DNA of 64,000 nt from Lachnospiraceae bacterium UBA1818 (GCA_904419285.1 CAJFQZ010000007.1:1-64000), one strand, 5' to 3'; positions 45,132-56,301 are shown, numbered from the stretch's first letter. Notes: a model not told the origin generated them from the letters alone. A program made the numbers and translations.

Positions 45132-45641
45132 ATGAGTGAAGCTATGATAGACTGGCTTGTCCAGAATCTCGGCGGGAGGATCGGCAAAGAATTTATCGCA
45201 TTTATCATTTCCATGATACCGATCCTTGAACTGAGGGGAGGACTGCTGGCCGCAGGCCCGGCGATCCTTGATATCCCAATGTGGCAGGCAATTCCGATCT
45301 GTGTGATCGGAAATCTTCTCCCTATCCCGTTTATCCTTCTTCTTATCACGAAGATCTTTGACTGGATGAAGGGGACAAAGAAGCTGAAGCCAATAGTTGA
45401 GAAGCTTGAGAAAAAGGCGCTGAGCAAGAGCGACCAGATCGAGAAATATGAATTCTGGGGACTGGTCATCTTTGTGGGGATCCCGCTTCCCGGAACGGGT
45501 GCGTGGACGGGCGCGCTGATCGCGGCGCTTCTCGGAATCAGGTTCCGCAAAGCGTTTCCGGCGATCGTGATCGGAGTCTGCCTCGCAGCGTTTATCATGA
45601 CTGTACTGTCATATGGATTCCTTGGAGCTCTGTTCGGCTAG
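45132..45641 (+). CDS. Small multidrug-export family membrane protein (COG2426-like)
   Basis: The 169-residue protein has about four hydrophobic segments. The family-typical sequence S-M-I-P-I-L-E-L-R-G-G near 31-41 and G-I-P-L-P-G-T-G-A-W-T-G near 117-128 are clear. Such re-entrant Pro/Gly motifs are typical of this group and of DedA-like proteins. Transport function is only assumed by family name. Start is ATG 45132 behind AAGGAG, 14 bases after hisC. Confidence 0.82.
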   Translation: MSEAMIDWLVQNLGGRIGKEFIAFIISMIPILELRGGLLAAGPAILDIPMWQAIPICVIGNLLPIPFILLLITKIFDWMKGTKKLKPIVEKLEKKALSKSDQIEKYEFWGLVIFVGIPLPGTGAWTGALIAALLGIRFRKAFPAIVIGVCLAAFIMTVLSYGFLGALFG

Positions 45642-45682
45642 GCGGAACAGAATGCATTTCAGATGGAAGGGGAGATGTGAGC

Positions 45683-46123
45683 ATGCTAATGAATAACAGT
45701 GAAGAAAAAAGGAACACAGCCTGGAGAACTGTCATGACAGTGTCTTCCGTACTGATCATCATTGTTGCAGTATTCTTTGTGATCAAGCTTTTTACAGCTA
45801 ATCCCGTGGAAGGGACCTGGGTCAGTGAAGAGGGAGATGTCACCCTGGTGATCGATGACAGTGCGGACATGCTCGTGAAGGACGGCGACATCAGCGCCCG
45901 GACAGCGTATACGGTGGATAAAAGGACAAAAGTCCTGACTATCCATGTCAGCGAGGAAGGGATCAGGGAGCAGGCAGAAGCATCCGACGGCAGTGTGACA
46001 GAAGGACAGATTCGGGATCTGCTGGAATCTGTAGAAGGAACATACGATTATAATATTGAGAGCAATATCCTTACTCTGTCGGAGAGAGAGTACGGAAATC
46101 AGATGGTTTTTGAAAAAGAATAA
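45683..46123 (+). CDS. Unrecognised membrane-anchored protein
   Basis: The 146-residue protein has a short basic N-terminus, one membrane helix (about 17-37) and an extracytoplasmic part of about 105 residues. The outer part looks like a small beta-barrel (G-T-W-V-S-E-E-G-D-V-T-L-V-I at about 45-58, later N-I-L-T-L-S-E-R-E-Y), as in lipocalin-like or DUF5640-type domains. Start is ATG 45683 (M-L-M-N-N-S) behind GGGGAGATG. Function is unknown. Confidence 0.7.
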   Translation: MLMNNSEEKRNTAWRTVMTVSSVLIIIVAVFFVIKLFTANPVEGTWVSEEGDVTLVIDDSADMLVKDGDISARTAYTVDKRTKVLTIHVSEEGIREQAEASDGSVTEGQIRDLLESVEGTYDYNIESNILTLSEREYGNQMVFEKE

Positions 46124-46131
46124 TGGCGGTA

Positions 46132-46211
46132 TTCCCGCATGATGTGAGCAGAAGAGTTTCGAAAAATGGGACTCTTCTGTACTTACATATACAGGATGTA
46201 TTCTGCGGGAA
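46132..46211 (+). other. Nested inverted repeats upstream of ispG
   Basis: Outer arms 46132-46139 (ttcccgca) and 46204-46211 (tgcgggaa); inner arms 46150-46157 (agaagagt) and 46171-46178 (actcttct), both perfect. The structure ends just before the ispG ribosome site (AAAGGAG), so it may affect initiation, or it may be a terminator of the gene before. Confidence 0.45.
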
Positions 46212-46229
46212 GGGAAAGGAGCAGGATTG

Positions 46230-47285
46230 ATGTACAGAAATCAGACAAAGGAGATACAGATCGGAAATGTGAAGATCGGCGGGGATAATCCGGTGGCGAT
46301 CCAGTCTATGACAAATACAAAGACAGAGGATGTCTCTGCGACTGTGGAGCAGATCCTGCGGCTCGAGGCTGCGGGCTGCGAGATCATCCGATGTGCGGTG
46401 CCGACCATGGATGCTGCCGCGGCTCTTGGAGAAATCAAGAAAAGAATTCATATTCCGCTTGTGGCGGATATCCATTTCGATTACAGACTTGCCATAGCAG
46501 CCATAGAGAACGGCGCGGACAAGATCCGGATCAACCCGGGAAACATCGGGTCTCCCGAGAAGGTGCAGGCTGTGGTGGACAAGGCAAAAGAATACGGCGT
46601 ACCGATCCGTGTGGGAGTCAACAGCGGATCCCTGGAGAAACATCTGCTGGAAAAATACGGCGGCGTTACTGCAGAAGGGATTGTCGAGAGTGCACTTGAT
46701 AAGGTGCATATGATCGAGGAAATGGGATATGACAATCTTGTCGTGAGCATCAAGTCCTCAGATGTCATGATGTGCGTCAGAGCTCACGAGCTGATCGCAG
46801 AGCAGTGCCCTTATCCGCTCCACGTAGGCATCACGGAATCGGGAACTGTCTACTCGGGAAACGTCAAGTCTTCCGTAGGACTTGGAATCATCCTCTATGA
46901 AGGGATCGGCAACACGATCCGGGTGTCTCTCACCGGCGATCCGGTGGAGGAGATCCGGACGGCAAAGCTGATCCTCAAGACGCTGGGACTGAGAAAAGGC
47001 GGCATTGAGGTTGTATCCTGTCCCACCTGCGGCAGGACCAGGATCGATCTGATCAGTCTGGCGAACGAGGTGGAAAAGATGGTGGCGGACATTCCTCTGG
47101 ATATCAAAGTGGCTGTCATGGGATGCGTGGTGAATGGTCCGGGAGAAGCGAAAGAAGCGGATATCGGTATCGCGGGAGGCATAGGAGAAGGCCTGCTCAT
47201 CAAAAAAGGACAGATCGTGAAAAAGGTGAAGGAAGAAGAGCTTCTCAGTACACTGCGTCAGGAGTTGTTAAATTGGAAAGAGTAA
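46230..47285 (+). CDS. ispG: 4-hydroxy-3-methylbut-2-enyl diphosphate synthase (flavodoxin)
   Basis: IspG is the Fe-S enzyme of the penultimate MEP-pathway step. The [10 protein letters not shown] motif is at about 25-34. The three cluster Cys are in C-P-T-C-G-R (about 264 and 267) and G-C-V-V-N-G-P-G-E (about 299). Length from ATG 46230 is 351. The ATG is preferred over TTG 46227 because of spacing to AAAGGAG. It overlaps polC by 13 bases. Confidence 0.95.
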   Translation: MYRNQTKEIQIGNVKIGGDNPVAIQSMTNTKTEDVSATVEQILRLEAAGCEIIRCAVPTMDAAAALGEIKKRIHIPLVADIHFDYRLAIAAIENGADKIRINPGNIGSPEKVQAVVDKAKEYGVPIRVGVNSGSLEKHLLEKYGGVTAEGIVESALDKVHMIEEMGYDNLVVSIKSSDVMMCVRAHELIAEQCPYPLHVGITESGTVYSGNVKSSVGLGIILYEGIGNTIRVSLTGDPVEEIRTAKLILKTLGLRKGGIEVVSCPTCGRTRIDLISLANEVEKMVADIPLDIKVAVMGCVVNGPGEAKEADIGIAGGIGEGLLIKKGQIVKKVKEEELLSTLRQELLNWKE

Positions 47286-50200
47286 AGAGTGAAAAGACTT
47301 TTTTTAATGTGTTCCCCACATTAAAGGTAGATAAGGACATGCAGATCCTCTTTGCGGACGTGGAGGTGAAGAAGATCACGACGAATTCCAGCCGTGATTT
47401 TCTGCGCGTACATATCCTCAGCACACACCTGATCCAGAAAAAGCAGATCTGGCAGATGGAGCAGAGGATCAAGGAGCAGCTGTTCGGGACTACACCGGTC
47501 GAAGTGAGGATTGAAGAACGGTATGAGCTGTCAGAGCAGTACACTCCGGAAGCGCTGATCCGGGAATACAGAGAAAGCATCATACAGGAGCTGAAAACAG
47601 TGAGCATTCTGGCTGCCAATATGTTCGCGCAGGCGGAGATCCGGTTTGAGGAGGACGGGATCGTGCATCTGGGATTGATTGATACGATCGTCTCAGAGGG
47701 GCGCAGGGACGAGATCCTCACGCTTCTGGAAGAAATATTTCAGCACCGCTTTCATATCAACGCGGATATCCGTATCTCCTACCGTAAACCGGAAGGGAAT
47801 TCAAACCGCGAATATGACGAACAGAGGGTTCAGCAGGAGATCAATGCAATCTTTGAACGGCGGGCAATGCAGAAGGGCCTGGAGCCTCAGTCTTCTGATG
47901 AGCAGAAGAGCGGCGGAAAGACAGAGGAACGGAAGAAAAAAGGCGTCACACACACCGGCAGAGCCGGTTCCGGCGGCAAGAAAGAATATGGCAGGAAAGA
48001 GTTCCGGAAGAAGGACTACTATCGTCCTGTCAAGACCGGGGACGATCCGAATCTGATCTACGGAAAAAGCTTTGACGACGAACCCATCGCTCTGGAACAG
48101 GTCGTGACGGAGATGGGAGAGATCACTGTCCACGGCAAGATCATCAGCTTTGAAACAAGAGAGATCCGGAATGAAAAGACGATCATCATGTTCGCCGTGA
48201 CGGATTTCACTGATACGATCACAGTAAAAATGTTTGCAAGGAATGAGCAGCTGCCCGAGATACTTGGAGAGCTGAAGAAAGGCGCCTTTATAAAGATCAA
48301 GGGCGTGACGACCATAGATAAGTTTGACGGTGAACTCACCATCGGATCCGTGACCGGTATCAAGAAGATCGGAGATTTTACTGTGTCGAGGAAGGATCTA
48401 AGCCCCGCAAAGCGGGTGGAGCTTCACTGTCACACAAAGATGAGCGATATGGACGGCGTGTCAGAGGTGAAGGATATCGTAAAAAGGGCTCATGACTGGG
48501 GGCATCCGGCCATCGCGATCACAGACCACGGTGTCGCGCAGGCGTTCCCGGACGCGAATCACTATATCGAGACGCTTCCTCCGGACGATCCCTTCAAGGT
48601 GATCTACGGTGTGGAGGGATATGTGGTGGATGATCTGACGGATATCGCCGTCAATGCCGGAGAGCAGACGCTGGATGATACATATATTGTTTTCGATATT
48701 GAGACGACAGGATTCAGTTCCATCAGAGACAGGATCATTGAGATCGGGGCAGTCAAAGTGGTGAACGGCGAGATCGTGGACCGGTTCAGCACCTTTGTCA
48801 ATCCGGAGCGCCCGATCCCCTTTGAGATCACGAATCTTACGAGCATCACAGATCAGATGGTCATGGAATATCCTGCGATCGAGACGATCCTCCCGCAGTT
48901 TCTGGAGTTTGTCGGCGACGGAGTCCTCGTAGCGCACAACGCGGGCTTTGACGTCGGGTTTATAGAACAGAACTGCAGAAACCAGGCGATCGAACAGAAA
49001 TTTACCTATGTGGATACGGTCGCGCTGGCGAGAGTCCTCCTGCCGACGCTCTCAAAATACAAGCTGAACATTGTCGCCAAGGCGCTGGGCATCTCTCTGG
49101 AAAACCATCACAGAGCAGTGGATGACGCCGGGGCGACAGCTGAGATCTTCGTTAAATTTGTCGAGATGCTCAAGGACAGGAATATCACCACACTGAAGGA
49201 GATGAACCATTTCGGGGACAGAAATGTGAACGCCATCCGGAAGATGGCGACCCATCATATCATCATCCTGGCGAAAAACGATATCGGCAGATACAACCTC
49301 TACCAGCTGATCACCGAGTCCCATATCACCTACTATGCGAGACGGCCTCGTATTCCGAAGAGCCTTCTGAACGAGCACAGGGAAGGGCTGATCATCGGGA
49401 GTGCCTGTGAGGCGGGTGAGCTCTACCAGGCGGTCCTCGAAAAACGGTCCGCGGAGCAGATCGCCAGGCTGGCAGATTTCTATGACTATTATGAGATACA
49501 GCCTCTTGGGAACAACCAGTTCATGATCGAGAGCGACCGCGTTTCAGATGTGAATTCGGACGAGGATCTGATGGAACTGAACCGCCAGATCGTAGAGCTG
49601 GGAGAAAAGTTTAAGAAGCCGGTGGTCGCCACCTGCGATGTCCATTTCCTCGATCCCGAGGATGAGGTGTACCGCAGGATCATCATGGCGGGAAAAGGGT
49701 TCGACGATGCCGACACTCAGCCGCCCCTGTTCCTGCGGACAACGGAGGAGATGCTGGACGAGTTCGCCTATCTGGGATCTGCAAAGGCAAGAGAGATCGT
49801 GATCGACAATCCAAATAAGATCGCAAGAATGGTGGAGAAGATCTCGCCGGTCAATCCCAACAAGTGCCCTCCGGTCATCGAAAACTCAGACCAGGAGCTG
49901 AGGGACATCTGTTACAGGAAGGCACATGAGATGTACGGGGAAGACCTGCCCGAGCAGGTGTCATCGCGTCTTGAGAAAGAGCTGAATTCCATCATATCAA
50001 ATGGATATGCCGTCATGTACATCATCGCCCAGAAGCTTGTGTGGAAGTCCAATGCGGACGGTTATCTGGTGGGATCCAGAGGGTCTGTCGGCTCTTCCTT
50101 CGTCGCGACGATGGCGGGAATCACCGAGGTAAATCCGCTGAGCCCCCACTATTACTGTAAAAAATGTCATTACAGTGATTTTGACTCGGAGGAAGTGCGC

Positions 50201-51796
50201 GCGTTCGCAGGCGGCTGCGGCTATGATATGCCGGACAGGAACTGCCCGGTGTGCGGCGAGAAGCTGGTGAAGGCGGGATTTGATATTCCCTTCGAGACTT
50301 TCCTTGGGTTCAAGGGAGATAAGGAGCCGGATATCGACCTGAACTTCTCCGGAGATTACCAGGCAAAGGCTCATAAATATACCGAGGTGCTCTTCGGAGA
50401 GGGGCATACGTTCAAGGCAGGGACGATCGGAACGCTGGCGGATAAGACCGCGTTCGGATTCGTAAAGAATTATTATGAGGAACACGGCCAGAGAAAGAGA
50501 AAGTGCGAGATTGACAGGATCACCCTGGGGTGTACGGGAATACGAAGGAGCACCGGACAGCACCCGGGAGGTATCGTCGTTCTGCCCCACGGACACAGCA
50601 TCAACGAGTTCACGCCGGTGCAGCACCCGGCAAACGATATGGAGTGCGGGATCACCACGACCCACTTTGACTACCACTCGATCGACCACAACCTGCTCAA
50701 GCTGGACATCCTCGGACACGATGATCCGACCATGATCCGTACACTGGAGGACTACATCACCTCAGATGCGATGGACAATGAATACAATGCGGAGCATCCC
50801 TTCATTGCGACAGAGATCCCGCTGGATGACAAGCAGGTCATCGAGCTGTTCCACGGGACAGAGGTGCTGGGGATCAAGCCGGAGGACATTGACGGCTGCA
50901 AGCTGGGATGTCTCGGGATCCCTGAGTTCGGTACAGATTTCGTTATCCAGATGGTGGAGGATACAAAGCCTCAGACGCTGTCTGATCTGATCCGTATCTC
51001 CGGGCTGTCCCACGGTACGAATGTATGGCTGGGAAACGCCCAGGAACTGGTAAAATCAGGGAAGGCGACCATCTCCACGGCAATCTGTACCCGAGACGAT
51101 ATCATGATCTATCTGATCAATCAGGGCGTAGAGAGTGCTCTGGCGTTCACTATCATGGAGAGCGTGCGAAAAGGAAAAGGATTGAAGCCCGAGTGGGAAG
51201 AGGCAATGAAAGAAAAGAATGTGCCTGACTGGTATATCTGGTCCTGCAAGAAGATCAGCTATATGTTCCCGAAGGCGCATGCAGCGGCATATGTCATGAT
51301 GGCATACCGTATCGCCTACTGCAAGATCAACTATCCGCTTGCCTATTATGCGGCTTACTTCGGGATCCGCGCGGATGCATTTTCCTATGAGATCATGTGT
51401 CAGGGCAAGGACAAGCTGGACTATTACATGAAAGATTATAAGAAACGCAGTGATTCCCTCAGTAAAAAGGAACAGGATGTTATGAAGGACATGAAGATCG
51501 TCCAGGAGATGTACGCGAGAGGTTTTGAGTTCATGCCCATCGACATATACAGGGCGAAGGCAAAGATGTTCCAGATCATCGACGGAAAACTGATGCCGTC
51601 CCTTGCAAGTATAGAAGGAATGGGCGACAAAGCCGCAGAGGCGGTGGAGGAGGCATCCAAAGACGGTCCATATCTGTCGCTGGATGATTTCCGGCAGCGG
51701 ACCAAGGTCAGCAAGACCGTGATCGATCTGATGGCAGACCTGGGACTCTTTGGCGACCTGCCCCAGAGCAATCAGCTCTCGCTGTTTGATTTTTAA
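47273..51796 (+). CDS. polC: DNA polymerase III PolC-type alpha subunit
   Basis: PolC is the main replicative polymerase of low-GC Gram-positives and has its own proofreading exonuclease. From TTG 47273 (behind CAGGAG, inside the end of ispG) it has 1507 residues. An N-terminal domain and OB fold (about 280-375) are followed by a PHP domain starting [11 protein letters not shown] at about 384. The DEDD exonuclease (F-D-I-E-T-T-G near 474) is inserted into PHP. A zinc-binding Cys cluster (about 962-1000) and the polymerase palm with D-I-D-L-N-F-S-G (about 1022) follow. The frame is open to 47123, but that part overlaps ispG and is not homologous. Confidence 0.97.
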   Translation: MERVKSEKTFFNVFPTLKVDKDMQILFADVEVKKITTNSSRDFLRVHILSTHLIQKKQIWQMEQRIKEQLFGTTPVEVRIEERYELSEQYTPEALIREYRESIIQELKTVSILAANMFAQAEIRFEEDGIVHLGLIDTIVSEGRRDEILTLLEEIFQHRFHINADIRISYRKPEGNSNREYDEQRVQQEINAIFERRAMQKGLEPQSSDEQKSGGKTEERKKKGVTHTGRAGSGGKKEYGRKEFRKKDYYRPVKTGDDPNLIYGKSFDDEPIALEQVVTEMGEITVHGKIISFETREIRNEKTIIMFAVTDFTDTITVKMFARNEQLPEILGELKKGAFIKIKGVTTIDKFDGELTIGSVTGIKKIGDFTVSRKDLSPAKRVELHCHTKMSDMDGVSEVKDIVKRAHDWGHPAIAITDHGVAQAFPDANHYIETLPPDDPFKVIYGVEGYVVDDLTDIAVNAGEQTLDDTYIVFDIETTGFSSIRDRIIEIGAVKVVNGEIVDRFSTFVNPERPIPFEITNLTSITDQMVMEYPAIETILPQFLEFVGDGVLVAHNAGFDVGFIEQNCRNQAIEQKFTYVDTVALARVLLPTLSKYKLNIVAKALGISLENHHRAVDDAGATAEIFVKFVEMLKDRNITTLKEMNHFGDRNVNAIRKMATHHIIILAKNDIGRYNLYQLITESHITYYARRPRIPKSLLNEHREGLIIGSACEAGELYQAVLEKRSAEQIARLADFYDYYEIQPLGNNQFMIESDRVSDVNSDEDLMELNRQIVELGEKFKKPVVATCDVHFLDPEDEVYRRIIMAGKGFDDADTQPPLFLRTTEEMLDEFAYLGSAKAREIVIDNPNKIARMVEKISPVNPNKCPPVIENSDQELRDICYRKAHEMYGEDLPEQVSSRLEKELNSIISNGYAVMYIIAQKLVWKSNADGYLVGSRGSVGSSFVATMAGITEVNPLSPHYYCKKCHYSDFDSEEVRAFAGGCGYDMPDRNCPVCGEKLVKAGFDIPFETFLGFKGDKEPDIDLNFSGDYQAKAHKYTEVLFGEGHTFKAGTIGTLADKTAFGFVKNYYEEHGQRKRKCEIDRITLGCTGIRRSTGQHPGGIVVLPHGHSINEFTPVQHPANDMECGITTTHFDYHSIDHNLLKLDILGHDDPTMIRTLEDYITSDAMDNEYNAEHPFIATEIPLDDKQVIELFHGTEVLGIKPEDIDGCKLGCLGIPEFGTDFVIQMVEDTKPQTLSDLIRISGLSHGTNVWLGNAQELVKSGKATISTAICTRDDIMIYLINQGVESALAFTIMESVRKGKGLKPEWEEAMKEKNVPDWYIWSCKKISYMFPKAHAAAYVMMAYRIAYCKINYPLAYYAAYFGIRADAFSYEIMCQGKDKLDYYMKDYKKRSDSLSKKEQDVMKDMKIVQEMYARGFEFMPIDIYRAKAKMFQIIDGKLMPSLASIEGMGDKAAEAVEEASKDGPYLSLDDFRQRTKVSKTVIDLMADLGLFGDLPQSNQLSLFDF

Positions 51797-51803
51797 AGAT
51801 ACA

Positions 51804-51852
51804 GTTCCTCTTTTCGGAAGCTGGCGTACAGTTTTCGAAAAGGGGAATTTTT
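51804..51852 (+). terminator. Rho-independent terminator of polC
   Basis: Arms 51804-51815 (ttcctcttttcg) and 51835-51846 (cgaaaaggggaa) pair with one G-U, followed by six T. Confidence 0.85.
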
Positions 51853-51905
51853 TATGTAAGAAAATGCACGGTGGCTGTGTCTAATAAGTGAAAGGGGGAT
51901 GAAAG

Positions 51906-52397
51906 ATGCCGGCAGATGACCTTTTGGAGAGAATGATCAGAGATTACGGAGACGCGCTCCTGAGGACTTGTTATCTGTATCTGAAGGACTACCATCTTGC
52001 GGAGGATGCGGTCCAGGAGACTCTTATCAAAGTCATGAAGCATTACGGCGGGTTCCGCCATCATTCCGATGAAAAGACATGGCTGACGCGCATTGCGATC
52101 AACTGCTGTAAAAATATGATAAGGAAAAAATGGTACAGGCAGGAGCGGGAAGAGCTTGACGGCGCCGCTTCTCCCGATACGGAGGATGCGATCAACGAGC
52201 TGATCGAGAAAAGCTGCGTTTCCCAGGGGATCATGCAGCTGGATCCGGATGACAGAGAAATCCTCATACTTTTCTATTATCAGGAGCTGACGCTGAAAGA
52301 GATCGCATCCGTGATCGGAAGATCTGAAAATGCATCGATGCAGAGACTGAGCAGAGCAAGAAAAAGGCTGAAAAAGATTTTGGAGGGATTGTCTTGA
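51906..52397 (+). CDS. ECF-type RNA polymerase sigma factor
   Basis: The 163-residue protein has region 2 (L-A-E-D-A-V-Q-E-T-L-I-K-V, about 36-48) and region 4 (L-T-L-K-E-I-A-S-V-I-G-R-S-E-N-A-S-M-Q-R, about 129-148) of the sigma-70 ECF class. It redirects RNA polymerase to a small stimulus-specific regulon. Start is ATG 51906 behind AAAGGGGG. The stop overlaps the downstream membrane protein gene by four bases, the usual layout for a sigma factor and its anti-sigma. Confidence 0.93.
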   Translation: MPADDLLERMIRDYGDALLRTCYLYLKDYHLAEDAVQETLIKVMKHYGGFRHHSDEKTWLTRIAINCCKNMIRKKWYRQEREELDGAASPDTEDAINELIEKSCVSQGIMQLDPDDREILILFYYQELTLKEIASVIGRSENASMQRLSRARKRLKKILEGLS

Positions 52398-53254
52398 AAA
52401 ATAGTAAGATCAGGGAAAAAATCGATCGTGAGCTGAGCGCTATCGCGCTCAGCGATGAAATGAAAGAGAAGATCCGCTTGGCGGCGGGTGGAGAGAAAAA
52501 GCAGACCAGAAAAATGATGCAGACTGCAGCCGCGGTGGCAGCAGTCATGATCTTCGGCGGCACATGCGTATATGCAGGATACAGCCTGCTCGGCATCACG
52601 CATGTAAATGACACGGAGCTCCCGGCGCTCGATCCGATGAAGAAGGTGTCCGCAGGAGAAATCCCGGGCAGCTGTGATGAAAGCGGGCAGATCTTTCAGG
52701 ACTACAGCTCCTACGATGAGGTGAATGAGCTTCTGGGCGGCATTCTCCTGGACTCTCCTCTTGCCGAGGAGAATCCATATATGCAGGTCAGCGTCCAGAC
52801 GGACAACAAGGATTACGGGATCGTGACAGTCGAAAACTATATCCTCGGCGATACACATGATTACCAGCTTGTTTCCGATATCGGCAGGTACAACTGCGAA
52901 TCCGGTGAAGAATATGGCTCATCCATATCTCTGGAGACAGCCTATATGCTCAGCAGCGATCAGGAAGCGGCCGGCTGGAATACAGATTATCTGGGGTATT
53001 ACGAATATGCAGGTTCTTATGTGTCCGAGAAAGAATATAAGGTAAATCTCATCCGGAGTACGACAGATACGGCAGATTCCAGCGGGGAGTTATGCGCGGT
53101 CTTTGTCGCGGACGGGATCCAGTATACATTAAAGGGCAGAGTGACGGAGGATACGATGAAAGAAATCGTGGACAGCATGACGAGCGCGGACCGCGCTGAA
53201 GATCAGATCACAGGCGGCAGTGAAAATGAAATTGCAGACAGCGCTGCGAATTAA
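52394..53254 (+). CDS. Probable anti-sigma factor, single-pass membrane protein
   Basis: The first 40 residues are a charged cytosolic region that would bind the sigma factor. One membrane helix follows (about 41-66, M-M-Q-T-A-A-A-V-A-A-V-M-I-F). The remaining 220 residues are outside the cell and acidic, with many Tyr, and end in a low-complexity tail. No zinc-binding H-x3-C-x2-C motif of the ZAS type is seen. Start is TTG 52394 within the sigma stop, behind TGGAGG. The signal it senses is unknown. Confidence 0.75.
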   Translation: MKNSKIREKIDRELSAIALSDEMKEKIRLAAGGEKKQTRKMMQTAAAVAAVMIFGGTCVYAGYSLLGITHVNDTELPALDPMKKVSAGEIPGSCDESGQIFQDYSSYDEVNELLGGILLDSPLAEENPYMQVSVQTDNKDYGIVTVENYILGDTHDYQLVSDIGRYNCESGEEYGSSISLETAYMLSSDQEAAGWNTDYLGYYEYAGSYVSEKEYKVNLIRSTTDTADSSGELCAVFVADGIQYTLKGRVTEDTMKEIVDSMTSADRAEDQITGGSENEIADSAAN

Positions 53255-53258
53255 ATCG

Positions 53259-53287
53259 TAGACGAAGCCGGCGCACCGTGTTATAAT
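53259..53287 (+). promoter_or_regulatory. Promoter of glyA
   Basis: TAGACG at 53259-53264, 17-base spacer, perfect TATAAT at 53282-53287. Confidence 0.55.
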
Positions 53288-53344
53288 CAGCTTTATAGGC
53301 AGCGCCGTATGGCGGGCAAGATTATGATATGGAGGAGAATGAAA

Positions 53345-54580
53345 ATGTACGACTTCGATGAAATCAAGACAACAGATCCGGAGATCGCGGACGCGATCAA
53401 GGCGGAAATGGAGAGACAGAACTCACACATTGAACTGATCGCATCTGAGAACTGGGTGAGCAAGGCTGTCATGGCTGCAATGGGAAGCCCGCTGACGAAC
53501 AAATACGCAGAGGGGTATCCGGGTAAGAGATACTACGGCGGATGCCAGTGTGTGGACATCGTAGAGAATCTTGCAAGAGAGCGCGCGAAAGAACTCTTCG
53601 GCTGTGAGTATGCGAATGTCCAGCCGCATTCCGGAGCACAGGCGAACATGGCTGTATTTTTCGCTATGCTTCAGCCGGGAGACACTTATATGGGTATGAA
53701 TCTGGATCACGGCGGCCATCTCACCCATGGTTCACCGGTCAACATGTCCGGAAAGTATTTCCATGTAGTTCCGTACGGCGTGAACGAGGACGGCGTGATC
53801 GATTACGACAAGGTCCTTGAGATCGCGAAGGAATGCCATCCGAAGCTGATCGTTGCAGGAGCCAGCGCATATGCGCGCACGATTGATTTCAAGCGTTTCC
53901 GTGAGATCGCGGACGAGGTCGGCGCTTACCTCATGGTAGATATGGCGCATATTGCAGGTCTTGTGGCGGCAGGACTTCATCCGAGCCCGATCCCGTATGC
54001 ACATGTCACAACGACGACGACTCACAAGACACTGCGCGGACCCCGCGGAGGAATGATCCTTTCCAGCAATGAGGTGAATGAGAAGTTTAACTTCAACAAA
54101 GCAGTGTTCCCGGGAATCCAGGGGGGACCGCTGATGCATGTGATCGCGGCAAAGGCAGTCTGCTTCAAGGAAGCGCTCCAGCCTGAGTTCAAGGAGTATC
54201 AGAAGCAGATCCTCAGAAATGCCAAGGCGCTCTGCGAGGGACTCAAGAAGCGCGGCGTGAAGATCGTATCCGGAGATACGGACAACCATCTGATGCTGGT
54301 GGATCTGACAGATGCCGGCGTCAGCGGGAAGGAGCTTGAGAAACGCCTCGACGACGCGCATGTGACATGCAACAAGAATACGATCCCGAACGATCCACGT
54401 TCCCCGTTCGTTACAAGCGGCGTGAGACTTGGTACTCCGGCCGTGACGACCCGCGGCATGAAAGAGGACGACATGGACAAGATCGCTGAGATCATTGCTA
54501 TGGTGATTCAGAGTGAGGATAATGTGGAAGCCGCAAGGAAGATGGTGGCAGAACTCACAGAGAAATACCCTTTATGTTAG
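53345..54580 (+). CDS. glyA: Serine hydroxymethyltransferase
   Basis: GlyA interconverts serine and glycine with tetrahydrofolate and supplies one-carbon units. The PLP lysine is in [14 protein letters not shown] at about 226. The N-terminal I-A-S-E-N-W-V-S and [15 protein letters not shown] motifs are intact. ATG 53345 is eight bases after GGAGGA and gives 411 residues, the family norm; ATG 53339 is too close to the ribosome site. It is a single gene; an AT-rich foreign-looking stretch follows at once. Confidence 0.96.
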   Translation: MYDFDEIKTTDPEIADAIKAEMERQNSHIELIASENWVSKAVMAAMGSPLTNKYAEGYPGKRYYGGCQCVDIVENLARERAKELFGCEYANVQPHSGAQANMAVFFAMLQPGDTYMGMNLDHGGHLTHGSPVNMSGKYFHVVPYGVNEDGVIDYDKVLEIAKECHPKLIVAGASAYARTIDFKRFREIADEVGAYLMVDMAHIAGLVAAGLHPSPIPYAHVTTTTTHKTLRGPRGGMILSSNEVNEKFNFNKAVFPGIQGGPLMHVIAAKAVCFKEALQPEFKEYQKQILRNAKALCEGLKKRGVKIVSGDTDNHLMLVDLTDAGVSGKELEKRLDDAHVTCNKNTIPNDPRSPFVTSGVRLGTPAVTTRGMKEDDMDKIAEIIAMVIQSEDNVEAARKMVAELTEKYPLC

Positions 54581-54820
54581 GCATAGATCGTAAATATAAA
54601 TTGGGATCAAATTTATGGAACTGTATTTTTGAATATGAAAAGTGAAAATATTCAAGGATAGTAAAATGTTAAGGCTTCGAGAGATGATTGCAGTACAAAT
54701 TTGATGAAAGATGCACTGTTTGAATCTATTTTCGAAGCTTTAATTTATGCAAAAACAATTCAGCTGAAGAGCATAACATAGCAAGTTGTCGAAATTATAG
54801 AGTTTTATATTCTAATACAA
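54581..54820. other. AT-rich intergenic stretch before the KAP gene
   Basis: No gene is seen. The composition changes right after the glyA stop. An inverted pair, 54671-54683 (aaggcttcgagag) and 54729-54741 (ttttcgaagcttt), pairs fully if G-U is allowed and may end glyA transcription. Promoter-like hexamers (TTGTCG at 54786, TATATT or TCTAAT at 54806-54816) precede the KAP gene but have poor spacing. Confidence 0.4.
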
Positions 54821-56170
54821 ATGAGGGTGAAGATAGTGAAAAAATTACTCGATCCTACAGAGAAGAATATTTTTCTTTCAATTAAGAAGGATACCTTACA
54901 AAGAAGTCGAGATGTTAAAGATTTTATTTTACTTTTGGAAAGAATAGATTATAATGCTTTTATTGCTATTGATGGAGACTGGGGGGATGGAAAAACTTTT
55001 TTTATAAAGGAAATAGAGTTTACTTTGCGATATTATAGAAGAAAAAAATTAAACATGGCAGTAAGCAAAGAAGAAAATGATGCTTTTTCCCATAATTCTA
55101 TTTTGGGGAATATAGACGATTTAGAAGTTAGATCTACATATCTACCATTATATTTTAATGCATGGCTTTACGATAATCATGGAGACCCTTTAGCTGCATT
55201 ATTGCTATCACTAACCAAACAAATAGAAAAAGATGTTAATACGACATTAGCTTCGTCTATAATAGATAAAATTGCCTCCGTAATGGATAGTCTTCAGTTT
55301 TGGGAGAGCAAGAATTGGACTAATCTAATAAAAACAATGAAAGGGAAAAATATTTTGGAAAACGCTATCCTTCTTGAAGATATTAAAGCCTTGACCTCAG
55401 ATATTTTTCAAGAGATATTAGCTGAAGAAGGAAAGCGTATGGTTGTTTTTATCGATGAATTAGATCGTTGTAAACCTACATTTGCAGTTGAATTATTAGA
55501 AAGGATTAAACACTATTTTGATAATAATCAGATTGTTTTTGTAATATCTATAAACAAACACGAATTGATTCAAACTATACGAAAATACTATGGCGATAGT
55601 TTTAATGCAAATAGGTATTTAAACAAATTTTTTGATTTGCAATTTCAGCTTCCGGTGGGAAATATAGCTCGTCATCTAGAATCAATCGAATTAACAAAGC
55701 ATAGGGATGACGATATTATGATTGATATCTCTAATAGTTTGCAAATGAGTTATCACCTTTCTTTGAGAGATACAATACTTTATTTTGATAAAGTGCAAGT
55801 TATAGCCAGCAAACTTGAAAGAGAAAAAATCGAATCAGGAGTCAAAAGATTGCTGAATATAATGATTCCTATAATATGTATCTTTGATATAAATGATAAC
55901 GAAAAAAAGCAGCAGATACTTGACGGGACAGGTGTAGAAATAGTAAAAGCTGTTGTTTCGAATAATGAGATAATCCAAAAATATCTTTTGGAGTTAAAGG
56001 AAGAAAATAAATTAACTCCAATTAATGTGCAGGGGATATTACGAGAAGTAGAAAATGCGTATAAAGTTGCGTTTGGAAAAAATAGATATGGACAATATTT
56101 TCAGGGACGCTTGTTTGAAGTTGATGCTTCGTTTGTGAAGTTTTGTATTAGAGTTTGTAACGGAATGTAA
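54821..56170 (+). CDS. KAP-family P-loop NTPase
   Basis: Walker A is D-G-D-W-G-D-G-K-T-F at about 50-59 and Walker B is V-V-F-I-D-E-L-D-R-C-K-P at about 207-218. The Y-F-N-A-W-L-Y-D-N segment near 110-118 is a typical KAP signature. Unlike many KAP proteins there is no obvious membrane helix between the Walker motifs. Length is 449, or 444 if GTG 54836 (behind gaggg) is used. Codon use is strongly AT-biased compared with both neighbours, indicating recent transfer. Related NTPases occur in phage-defence loci, so a defence role is a reasonable guess, but no partner nuclease or toxin gene is adjacent. Confidence 0.85.
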   Translation: MRVKIVKKLLDPTEKNIFLSIKKDTLQRSRDVKDFILLLERIDYNAFIAIDGDWGDGKTFFIKEIEFTLRYYRRKKLNMAVSKEENDAFSHNSILGNIDDLEVRSTYLPLYFNAWLYDNHGDPLAALLLSLTKQIEKDVNTTLASSIIDKIASVMDSLQFWESKNWTNLIKTMKGKNILENAILLEDIKALTSDIFQEILAEEGKRMVVFIDELDRCKPTFAVELLERIKHYFDNNQIVFVISINKHELIQTIRKYYGDSFNANRYLNKFFDLQFQLPVGNIARHLESIELTKHRDDDIMIDISNSLQMSYHLSLRDTILYFDKVQVIASKLEREKIESGVKRLLNIMIPIICIFDINDNEKKQQILDGTGVEIVKAVVSNNEIIQKYLLELKEENKLTPINVQGILREVENAYKVAFGKNRYGQYFQGRLFEVDASFVKFCIRVCNGM

Positions 56171-56219
56171 TGTAAGGGTTTAATATATCTTTTTAATTTG
56201 TTGATATTAATAAACCCAA

Positions 56220-56247
56220 AGGGCGGATTCAATTTTTTCTCCGCCCT
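56220..56247 (+). terminator. Hairpin after the KAP gene
   Basis: Perfect eight-base arms 56220-56227 (agggcgga) and 56240-56247 (tccgccct). The six-T run lies in the loop rather than after the stem, so it is not a standard terminator. Confidence 0.45.
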
Positions 56248-56301
56248 GCCGGTCTCGGACATTATACCATCCGACAGCCTCCCGATTGAAGGTTCTGCTG
56301 A

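Noticed and set aside
47281-47400. Earlier start for PolC at 47123
   Set aside because: The extra 50 codons overlap ispG and translate into an Arg/Gly-rich stretch without homology; TTG 47273 has a proper ribosome site.
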